A DNA stretch of 64,000 nt. It comes from GCA-001735895 sp964651385 (lineage in GTDB: Bacteria > Pseudomonadota > Gammaproteobacteria > GCA-001735895). The translations under genes and the position numbers were made by a program. The stretch lies in contig CAZYYM010000006.1 of the NCBI GenBank assembly GCA_964651385.1, forward strand, positions 1-64,000, read 5' to 3'. Within the stretch, counting starts at the first letter, position 1; the number at the start of each line of letters is the position of its first letter. Below the pieces are notes generated by a model. It had not been told where the DNA came from. It saw only the letters and a program-made list of their open reading frames with translations, and did not search any database. Shown in pieces: positions 48,028 through 55,636 of this stretch.

Positions 48028-48074
48028 AACGGAATTCCAGAAGAATGAATAGCGGCGACATTATAGCGACTGAT

Positions 48075-48098
48075 CCTAGCCGAATTGAATTCTCTAGG
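48075..48098. promoter_or_regulatory. nested dyad upstream of jetA, candidate operator
   Basis: CCTAG-CC-GAATT-G-AATTC-T-CTAGG is an almost perfect 24-base dyad centred at 48087, about 87 bases before the jetA start. Both inner (GAATT/AATTC) and outer (CCTAG/CTAGG) arms pair. The form suits binding of a dimeric regulator, but no regulator gene is adjacent. Confidence 0.5.
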
Positions 48099-48184
48099 CT
48101 ATTACCTTCCCTTTACCGATACATAGCTGGCAAAGCCGGGGCCCGGCAAGTTATGATTAAGCCTTTACAGCAATCACACATTTC

Positions 48185-49675
48185 ATGCCCCTCGACTACC
48201 AAACTCTTGAGGCGCTCAGGCAAAACCATCCGGCCTGGCGTTTACTCGCTAGCCCTCATTCCGCGTTGATAGCAAGCTTTCTTCAGCGGGTTTTTGTCGA
48301 TAAAAATGCGCGGGTGATTCCTCAGGCCGACCTGGTCGAAGCGCTGGAGGACGAGTTATTTCAACTGCGTGACATGCTTGGGGCCGAAAAATTTCCGAAA
48401 TCGGCGCCGGATTATCTAAATGACTGGGCCGCCCCGGAAAAAGGCTGGTTACGCAAATTCTACCGCCAGGACTCGGATGAAGTACAATTCGATTTAACCC
48501 CGCCAACCGAAAGGGCATTGGCCTGGCTCGATGGCCTTGCCCAACGCAGTTTTGTCGGCACTGAATCTCGTCTGCTAATTTTGTTCGATCTATTGCGCCA
48601 GCTCAGCGAAGGCAGTGACAAAGACCCGCAAACACGCTTACAGGAATTACAAAAACGTCGCGATATTATCGATGCCGAAATTGCCGAAGTGACGCTGGGC
48701 CACGTCAGCCTGTTGGATGACACCGCGCTAAGAGACCGTTTTATGCAATTCAATCAGCAGGCCCGCGAACTGCTTTCCGACTTTCGCGAGGTCGAGCATA
48801 ATTTTCGCCAGCTTGACCGTAACGTGCGCGAGCGCATCGCAACCTGGGATGGTGGCAAGGGAGAATTACTGGTCGAGATCATGGGTAAACGTGACGCTAT
48901 TGCCGATTCCGATCAGGGTGCAAGCTTTCGTGCTTTCTGGGATTTTCTGATGTCGCCTGAACACCAGCAGGAATTCAGTGGACGATTGCACAGAGTGCTT
49001 GCGCTGCCTGCCATCAACCAGCTAAAACCCGACAAACGCACGCGCCGTATCCATCACGACTGGCTCGAAGCAGGCGAATACACACAGCGCATGGTAGCTC
49101 AGTTATCGCAGCAATTGCGGCGTTTCCTCGATGATCAGGCATGGCTCGAAAATAAACGAATTATGGATATCCTGCATGGCATCGAAAACAAAGCCCTTTT
49201 GCTGCGCGATATGCCGCATAGCGCGCCAACGAGTACTGATTTTATCGCCCTGGATGAATCCTCAGCGCGTATAGAATTGCCTATGGAAAGACCTCTTTAC
49301 CAGCCATCGATAAGACCCTGCATCGCCGACATTGATTTATTAGATGGCGATCAGGATCTGAATTCGAGCGCGCTTTATACTCAAATTGTGGTGGACAAGG
49401 CGGCGATTGGCAGCCACATTCGCCAGACCTTACAGGAGCGCTCGCAGGTATCGCTAAGCGAGCTATGTACAAGTCGTCCGCTTACACAGGGGTTAGCCGA
49501 ACTGGTCGCCTATCTGGAACTGGGCGCACAGGACGGTCCGAACGAGCACTTTGCCATGCTGATCGATGAGGACGTAAAAGAGATTATCAGCTGGACTTCA
49601 GAGCATCAAATGCAACGCCGCGCCAGCATGCCTCGCATTGTCTATTTACGTCCGTCGGCGAGCCAGCACCAATAG
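48185..49675 (+). CDS. jetA: Wadjet JetA (DUF3375, MukF-like kleisin)
   Basis: A 496-residue DUF3375 protein, the kleisin-type subunit of the Wadjet SMC complex. It begins DYQTLEALRQNHPAWRLLASPHSALIASFL, the hallmark N-terminus, followed by a winged-helix region, a helical middle (RLQELQKRRDIIDAEIAEV) and a C-terminal winged-helix part (RSQVSLSELCTSRPLTQGLAELVAYL). It heads the operon jetA-jetB-jetC-jetD. Wadjet recognises and cleaves small circular DNA such as plasmids by loop extrusion. jetB starts 13 bases later. Confidence 0.93.
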   Translation: MPLDYQTLEALRQNHPAWRLLASPHSALIASFLQRVFVDKNARVIPQADLVEALEDELFQLRDMLGAEKFPKSAPDYLNDWAAPEKGWLRKFYRQDSDEVQFDLTPPTERALAWLDGLAQRSFVGTESRLLILFDLLRQLSEGSDKDPQTRLQELQKRRDIIDAEIAEVTLGHVSLLDDTALRDRFMQFNQQARELLSDFREVEHNFRQLDRNVRERIATWDGGKGELLVEIMGKRDAIADSDQGASFRAFWDFLMSPEHQQEFSGRLHRVLALPAINQLKPDKRTRRIHHDWLEAGEYTQRMVAQLSQQLRRFLDDQAWLENKRIMDILHGIENKALLLRDMPHSAPTSTDFIALDESSARIELPMERPLYQPSIRPCIADIDLLDGDQDLNSSALYTQIVVDKAAIGSHIRQTLQERSQVSLSELCTSRPLTQGLAELVAYLELGAQDGPNEHFAMLIDEDVKEIISWTSEHQMQRRASMPRIVYLRPSASQHQ

Positions 49676-49688
49676 AATAATCACGAAA

Positions 49689-50333
49689 ATGGACACCGCA
49701 AATACCAATTCGAATGCAGAAGTATCTACCCGGACAAACCTCGGCAGCCTCCTGGTGCCCTTACTAAAAGGCGTAATCTACCAGGATACCGACGCCAAAC
49801 GCTGGTCTGGCTTACTGGCCCTGCAAAACAGAGTCAGAGACTACGTCGCAATATTAGGCCTGGAGTTGATTCTGGATGAATCCGAAGGCTACGCTTTCCT
49901 ACGTTCTCGTCAGTTTGACACCGAAGATCATAGCGTTGAGGAAAACGGCGAAACGCCACGCTTGATCATGCGCCGGCAATTGTCGTTTCCCGTCAGCTTG
50001 TTGCTTGCGCTATTACGCAAAAAACTCGCCGAATTCGACGCTAGCGGCAGCGAAACCCGCCTGGTATTAAGCCGCGAAGATATCGTCGCTCTAATGCGCC
50101 TGTTTATGCCCGACATCAGTAACGAAGCCAGACTGGTAGATCAAATCGACCGACATATCAACAAAGTGGTCGATCTGGGATTTTTACGGCGTCTAAAACC
50201 GACCACACCAAAGAGTCAGCCCGGCTTCGAGGTACGCAGAATCATCAAGGCTTTTGTTGATGCCCAGTGGCTCTCGGAACTCGATCAAAAGCTCGAATCT
50301 TATCGGCAATTATTACTGGGCGATAACGACTAG
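49689..50333 (+). CDS. jetB: Wadjet JetB (DUF4194, MukE-like)
   Basis: A 214-residue DUF4194 protein, the KITE subunit that binds the JetA kleisin. The family pattern is visible: LLKGVIYQDTDAKRWSGLL, RDYVAILGLELILDESEGYAFL, and IDRHINKVVDLGFLRRL, all winged-helix segments. The frame is open to an ATG at 49638 inside jetA, but the ATG at 49689 gives the usual N-terminus and lies after the jetA stop. Its stop overlaps the jetC GTG by one base (TAGTG). Confidence 0.92.
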   Translation: MDTANTNSNAEVSTRTNLGSLLVPLLKGVIYQDTDAKRWSGLLALQNRVRDYVAILGLELILDESEGYAFLRSRQFDTEDHSVEENGETPRLIMRRQLSFPVSLLLALLRKKLAEFDASGSETRLVLSREDIVALMRLFMPDISNEARLVDQIDRHINKVVDLGFLRRLKPTTPKSQPGFEVRRIIKAFVDAQWLSELDQKLESYRQLLLGDND

Positions 50334-53300
50334 TGGAGAGCAGGATTTCAACAGAACGCTTAGTCATCGAAAACCCCGGGCTCGACTTTACCGGTGACAA
50401 CGCGCTCAGCGGCTTCCGGCTGAAAAAGCTCGAAGTGTTTAACTGGGGTACGTTTAATGACCAGGTCTGGTCGTTAACTCTGGGAGGGAAAAACAGCCTG
50501 CTCACTGGCGACATTGGTTCCGGTAAATCAACGCTTGTGGATGCAGTAACGACCCTGTTAGTGCCCGCCAACAAAGTCGACTATAACAAGGCGGCCGGCG
50601 CGGAGAAAAAGGAGCGCCATTTGCGCTCTTACGTGCTCGGTTACTACAAGTCGGAACGCAGCGAAAGCAGCGGCAAATCCAGACCGGTAGCGTTGCGCGA
50701 TCAAAATAGTTACTCGGTCATCCTCGGCGTATTTTACAACCAGGGTTATGATCAGACCGTAACACTCGCGCAAGTGTTCTGGATGAAAGAATTGCAGGGA
50801 CAGCCACAACGTTTTTTCGTGGGTGCAGAAAAAGCGCTGGGCATTAAGCAGGATTTCGCCCACTTTGGCGGCGAGATGTCTGCGTTGCGTAAGCGCTTAC
50901 GTAAAGATGGTTGCGAATTGATGGAACACTTCCCCCAATACGGTGCCTGGTTCCGCCGCCGTTTCGGTATCGAAAATGAACAGGCATTAGATCTTTTCCA
51001 CCAGACCGTATCGATGAAGTCGGTCGGTAACCTGACCGGGTTCGTACGTACGCACATGCTCGAACCATTTGATGTCGCGCCACGAATCCAGGCCCTGATC
51101 GAACACTTCGATGACCTTAATCGCGCACACGAAGCGGTGTTAAAAGCGCAACAACAAATCAAACGACTGACGCCTTTGATCGCCCATTGCGACCAGCACC
51201 AGCAGCGACTTGAAACCACCAGAGAACTGCGCCACAGTCGTGATGCGCTCACCTGTTACTTCAGCGCTATAAAGCAGCAACTCCTTGAACAGCGCCTCGA
51301 ACGACTGCAAGTGGGTCTCTCGCGCCAGCAAAGCAAACTTCGGAGTCTCGATAGCGAAAAAAACGCCTTGCACAGTCAACAGCAGGAATTGAAACAACAA
51401 ATAGCCGAAAATGGCGGGGACCGCGTCGAACGTCTGCAACGGCAAATTCAGCAACAGGGAATAGAGCGCGAACGCCGATTTGCAAAATCCGAGCGCTATC
51501 GAAACTTGCTCGTAGCGCTATCGCTAAAGGCTGTGCAAGACGCCGAGGCCTTTGTCGAACAGCAGCTAAGCCTTCAACAGAAACAGACACAACTGCGACA
51601 GCAACAGGCTGACCACAATAATCGTTCGCGGGAAGCAGAGTTTGATTTCCTGCGCAGACAGGAAGAATACAATGAATTAAAACAGTCCATTACGCAGCTA
51701 AAATCACGCCAGAGCAATATCGACCAGCGGCAGATTGATATCCGTCGTCAACTCTGCATTGCACTGTCCGATAATGGCGCACAGGTGGGTGAAGCCGACT
51801 TGCCCTTCGCCGGTGAATTACTCCAGGTTCGTGAAGAAGACAAAAAATGGCAGGGCGCGATCGAGCGCTTAATGCATAACTTCGGCCAATCCATGCTAGT
51901 GCCGGATGAGCATTATAGCCGTGTCGCGCAATGGGTCGATGAGACCCTCCTGCGTGGTCGCCTGGTGTATTTCCGCGTGCGCCAAAACCAGCCAGGTAGA
52001 TTGCCATCGCTGCATCCGGATTCACTGATACGTAAAATCACGATCAAGCCCGATTCGCCGTTTTACCTTTGGCTTGAACAAGAAACCACCCGCCGCTTCG
52101 ATATCGCCTGTTGCGAATCCCAGCAGCAATTCCGTCGCGAGAAACGCGCTATCACGAGTAACGGCCAGATCAAAGCGTCGGGCGAACGCCACGAAAAAGA
52201 CGACCGTTTTGCTATCGACGACCGCAGCCGTTTTGTGCTCGGTTGGAGCAACCAGGATAAGATCGCAGCGCTGGCAAACAAGGCAACACGGCTTGAACGC
52301 GAGATGGCGGCCCTGGGACAGACCATTGGGGGGTTGCAAAAGCATGAAAAGCAGATCAAAGACACCCTGGAGGCGATCAGTAAACTGGAGGAATACAGCG
52401 ATTTCGAGGAACTGGACTGGCAGCCCCTGGCACGAATTATCGCCAACCTGCAAGCCGAACTGGGCCAACTCGAATCTTCTTCAGATCTGTTACAGACGCT
52501 CACACAAAAATTAAAAGAACTTGAATCGGCACTCACCGACAATGCCACGCGCCTAAGCAAGGCGCATGAAGAACTCGGCAGCACGAAGCAGAAAATAGTG
52601 ACGACCGAAGAACAACACGACGAGGTACAGACCATTCTGGCTGGCGAGGAGGCCGAACAAAGCCAGACCTGGTTCGAGCGCCTCGACAAATTGCTCACCG
52701 AAGCACTTGGCGAGCACAAACTCACGTTGAGCTCCTGTGACACCCATCAGCAGCAAATGCGTAAATGGCTACAGGACCGGATAGATACCGAGGACAGGCG
52801 CGTGAGCCGACTTCAGGAAAAAATCGTCAAGGCGATGAGCGACTACAAAAACGATTTCAGGCTGGAAACCCAGGAAGTCGATGCGGCAGTTGAGGCTGCG
52901 GATGAATACCGGCAAATGCTGACACTGTTACAGGCTGATGACCTGCCGCGATTCGAATCCCGCTTTAAGTCCTTGTTGAACGAAAATACCATTCGAGAAG
53001 TCGCCAATTTCCAGTCGCAATTACATCGTGAGCGGGAAACCATCAAAGATCGTATCGCACAAATCAACGACTCACTCACGCAGATCGACTATAACCCCGG
53101 TCGTTATATCAAGCTGGAAGCCCAACCGAGCCAGGATGTCGATATCCGCGACTTTCAAACCGAGCTGCGCGCCTGCACCGAAGGCGCGATCACCGGCTCG
53201 CAGGATGAGCAATATTCCGAAAACAAATTTTTGCAGGTAAAACGCATCATCGAACGTTTTCGGGGTCGTGAAGGGTTGAGCGACCAGGACAAACGCTGGG

Positions 53301-53764
53301 CAATCAAGGTCAGTGATGTACGTAACTGGTTCGGCTTTGCGGCCTCTGAACGCTGGCGCGAAGACGATAGTGAGTTCGAGCACTATTCGGACTCGGGGGG
53401 AAAGTCCGGCGGGCAAAAAGAAAAACTCGCCTACACAATTCTTGCCGCCAGCCTGGCCTACCAGTTCGGCCTGGAATGGGGTGCGCTGCGATCTCGCTCG
53501 TTCCGTTTTGTCGTTATAGACGAAGCTTTCGGCCGTGGATCGGACGAATCCACACAATACGGTCTTAAGTTATTCGAACAGTTAAATTTGCAATTGCTAA
53601 TCGTCACGCCATTGCAGAAAATTCATATTATCGAACCTTACGTGGCGAGCGTCGGCTTTGTCCACAATGAGGTCGGACTCGCCTCCAAAGTACGTAATCT
53701 CAGCATCGAAGCCTATCATCAGGAAAAGGCACAGCTACATCGTCGCAACACTGATGACAAATAG
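50333..53764 (+). CDS. jetC: Wadjet JetC (MukB-like SMC ATPase)
   Basis: A 1143-residue SMC-type ATPase that powers DNA loop extrusion. The head starts with FNWGTFNDQVWSL and Walker A GDIGSGKST at 59-67. Two long coiled coils flank a hinge region (around 520-600). The C-terminal head carries the ABC signature SGGKSGGQKEKLAY near 1020 and Walker B RFVVIDEAFGRGSDESTQYG near 1058, with the switch VTPLQKIHIIEPYV. Starts with GTG overlapping jetB; jetD overlaps its end by 11 bases. No truncation seen. Confidence 0.94.
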   Translation: MESRISTERLVIENPGLDFTGDNALSGFRLKKLEVFNWGTFNDQVWSLTLGGKNSLLTGDIGSGKSTLVDAVTTLLVPANKVDYNKAAGAEKKERHLRSYVLGYYKSERSESSGKSRPVALRDQNSYSVILGVFYNQGYDQTVTLAQVFWMKELQGQPQRFFVGAEKALGIKQDFAHFGGEMSALRKRLRKDGCELMEHFPQYGAWFRRRFGIENEQALDLFHQTVSMKSVGNLTGFVRTHMLEPFDVAPRIQALIEHFDDLNRAHEAVLKAQQQIKRLTPLIAHCDQHQQRLETTRELRHSRDALTCYFSAIKQQLLEQRLERLQVGLSRQQSKLRSLDSEKNALHSQQQELKQQIAENGGDRVERLQRQIQQQGIERERRFAKSERYRNLLVALSLKAVQDAEAFVEQQLSLQQKQTQLRQQQADHNNRSREAEFDFLRRQEEYNELKQSITQLKSRQSNIDQRQIDIRRQLCIALSDNGAQVGEADLPFAGELLQVREEDKKWQGAIERLMHNFGQSMLVPDEHYSRVAQWVDETLLRGRLVYFRVRQNQPGRLPSLHPDSLIRKITIKPDSPFYLWLEQETTRRFDIACCESQQQFRREKRAITSNGQIKASGERHEKDDRFAIDDRSRFVLGWSNQDKIAALANKATRLEREMAALGQTIGGLQKHEKQIKDTLEAISKLEEYSDFEELDWQPLARIIANLQAELGQLESSSDLLQTLTQKLKELESALTDNATRLSKAHEELGSTKQKIVTTEEQHDEVQTILAGEEAEQSQTWFERLDKLLTEALGEHKLTLSSCDTHQQQMRKWLQDRIDTEDRRVSRLQEKIVKAMSDYKNDFRLETQEVDAAVEAADEYRQMLTLLQADDLPRFESRFKSLLNENTIREVANFQSQLHRERETIKDRIAQINDSLTQIDYNPGRYIKLEAQPSQDVDIRDFQTELRACTEGAITGSQDEQYSENKFLQVKRIIERFRGREGLSDQDKRWAIKVSDVRNWFGFAASERWREDDSEFEHYSDSGGKSGGQKEKLAYTILAASLAYQFGLEWGALRSRSFRFVVIDEAFGRGSDESTQYGLKLFEQLNLQLLIVTPLQKIHIIEPYVASVGFVHNEVGLASKVRNLSIEAYHQEKAQLHRRNTDDK

Positions 53765-54965
53765 TAACCCGAAATGGAGTAGTAAAAAGACCCTGTTGGC
53801 GCAGCTTCAAAAATCCTGGGACAAGGGTATTTTATTAAGAGACTGCATAGAGAACAATAACTTATTCCCGATGCCTCTCAAGTTTAAATCACCCGGCAGC
53901 AATGCCCTGGCGCACGAATTTGATGCGGTGCGTTGCTGGGTAGCCGAGATACAAAGGCTCAGCGCTTATCGTATTGTTTACAAAACACGATACCATCGCA
54001 TCATTGGCGAAAACAGCCTCCCCTGCGAAGCCTGGGTCGATACGCGCAAAGTCGCCATCGAACTGCTCGGCAAACAGCCGCAACTTGACGCTTTTTTACG
54101 GTTACTCAACACAACCCGCAAACGAGCGCCCTGGCTCATTGACTGGGTCAGGCAATTTCCGTTCAAGGCGCTAAACCTCTCCGAAAGCTGGTCGAAGTTA
54201 ATTGATTTCATATGCTGGCGACAACAACATCCGCAGCCCGGCATTTATTTGCGGCAGGTCAGCCTGCGCGGAATCGATAGTAAATTTATTGAACAGCATC
54301 GTTCGACTCTGGCGCAATTACTCGATTTATCGCTACCGCCTTCGCAGATAAATCGCGAAAAAATTGGTAGCCGGCAATTTCCGCAACGCTATGGTTTTCG
54401 TAACAAACCGCCGAGACTGCGCTTTCGCCCGCTCGACGCCAGGCTGGCACTGTTGCCCGGAACCGACCACGATATCAGCCTTAGCGTCGATGATGCGAAT
54501 GCGCTGCAGCTAAAGCCTCAATTTATCAATCATATTCAGCACATTTTTATCACAGAAAACGAGATTAATTACCTCTCCTTTCCGCCTGCAAATAACAGCG
54601 TGGTGATATTCGGTGCCGGCTATGGATTCGAGGCGCTCGAAAAAATTGGCTGGCTTGGTCAAAGGCAAATATTCTACTGGGGCGATATCGACACACATGG
54701 TTTCGCCATTCTTGACCAACTGCGCAGCAAATTTCCCAATGCGCAAAGTCTGTTGATGGACGAACCTACACTGGTGCACCACCGAGAATTCTGGGGCGAG
54801 GAAGACAAACCCAGAAACGGCGGTTTACAGCGCCTCAATCCCAGCGAACAAAAGCTTTATCAGTCACTGATATACAATACCCATCATCCCCGTTTACGGT
54901 TGGAACAGGAGCGAATTTCTTTCGAGTATTTAATGGCTTCCCTGCCGAAAATCAGGGCTGACTAA
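53754..54965 (+). CDS. jetD: Wadjet JetD (DUF3322/DUF2220 Toprim nuclease)
   Basis: A 403-residue nuclease subunit that cuts the trapped circular DNA. The N-terminal DUF3322 arm is followed by the DUF2220 Toprim fold: FITENEINYLSFP (metal-binding Glu near 268), VIFGAGYGFEAL, and FYWGDIDTHGFAILDQLR with the DxD motif near 310. Key residues appear intact. The start ATG at 53754 is inside the end of jetC (11-base overlap); the earlier ATG at 53658 would add an implausible basic extension. The stop is two bases before the ABC transporter gene. Confidence 0.93.
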   Translation: MTNSNPKWSSKKTLLAQLQKSWDKGILLRDCIENNNLFPMPLKFKSPGSNALAHEFDAVRCWVAEIQRLSAYRIVYKTRYHRIIGENSLPCEAWVDTRKVAIELLGKQPQLDAFLRLLNTTRKRAPWLIDWVRQFPFKALNLSESWSKLIDFICWRQQHPQPGIYLRQVSLRGIDSKFIEQHRSTLAQLLDLSLPPSQINREKIGSRQFPQRYGFRNKPPRLRFRPLDARLALLPGTDHDISLSVDDANALQLKPQFINHIQHIFITENEINYLSFPPANNSVVIFGAGYGFEALEKIGWLGQRQIFYWGDIDTHGFAILDQLRSKFPNAQSLLMDEPTLVHHREFWGEEDKPRNGGLQRLNPSEQKLYQSLIYNTHHPRLRLEQERISFEYLMASLPKIRAD

Positions 54966-54967
54966 CC

Positions 54968-55636
54968 ATGTTATCGATTCGCAATCTATATAAATCATTT
55001 AAACAACCGGAAGGTAATATCAGTGTTTTCAACGGACTGGATTTCGACATGGCAGCGGGCAGGTCGATTGCCTTACTCGGCGAAAGCGGTAGCGGAAAAA
55101 GTACCTTGTTGCATTTAATCGCTGGCCTCGATGTAGTAGATGCGGGGGAAATTATCGTTGGTGATAAAAAACTCACATCGATGTCAGAAGCCGGCCTTGC
55201 CGAAATGCGCCGTCAGCAAGTTAGCCTGGTCTTTCAGCAATTTCACCTGATAGCTACAATCAATATCGCCGATAACATTCGTTTTCAGGCGGCTTTATGC
55301 CAAAGATACGATGCCGAATATGAATCCCTGTTGATCGATCGTCTCGGGCTTATTCAGCAGTTAAAAAAGTTTCCCCACCAACTTTCTCGTGGGCAGCAGC
55401 AACGCGTCGCCATTGCGCGATCACTGCTACATCGACCGGCGCTCGTGCTCGCCGACGAACCCACCGGCAACCTCGACGAGCAATCCAGTCTCGAAGTCAT
55501 GTCGCTATTCAGTTCGCTGGTCAAAGACACCGGTAGCAGCTTACTGATGGTGACGCACAGTCGCGATATGGCAGATTATCTCGATCAATCTGTCCTCCTG
55601 CACAATGGCAAGATTGGCGAGTTCGATGACGTCTAG
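54968..55636 (+). CDS. LolD/MacB-type ABC transporter ATPase (AttE-like)
   Basis: A 222-residue ATPase: Walker A LLGESGSGKSTLLHLIAGL (38-46 core), Q-loop VFQQFHLI, signature LSRGQQQRVAIARSL, Walker B LVLADEPTGNLD and MVTHSRDMA. It belongs to the group pairing with FtsX/MacB-type permeases. The start lies only two bases after jetD and the stop overlaps the permease by 11 bases. With the next two genes it matches the AttEFGH-like exporter cluster. Confidence 0.92.
   Translation: MLSIRNLYKSFKQPEGNISVFNGLDFDMAAGRSIALLGESGSGKSTLLHLIAGLDVVDAGEIIVGDKKLTSMSEAGLAEMRRQQVSLVFQQFHLIATINIADNIRFQAALCQRYDAEYESLLIDRLGLIQQLKKFPHQLSRGQQQRVAIARSLLHRPALVLADEPTGNLDEQSSLEVMSLFSSLVKDTGSSLLMVTHSRDMADYLDQSVLLHNGKIGEFDDV

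Larger units (their letters stand above)
47831..48184. other. intergenic region upstream of the Wadjet operon
   Basis: A 354-base gap with no recognised gene. It holds a strong hairpin at 47922-47951, two short minus-strand frames (47823-47966 and 47926-48027) and a long dyad at 48075-48098, all listed separately. It could be the remains of a further decayed gene plus the jetA promoter. No clear -35/-10 pair for jetA was found. Confidence 0.4.

Noticed and set aside
52063..52743. 226-codon minus-strand frame inside jetC
   Set aside because: Antisense to the coiled-coil part of an intact SMC ATPase; Ser/Cys-rich text typical of shadow frames.
48185..54965. Idea that the SMC-like operon is an undescribed system
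   Set aside because: DUF3375, DUF4194, MukB-like ATPase and DUF3322/DUF2220 in this order are the known type I Wadjet system.
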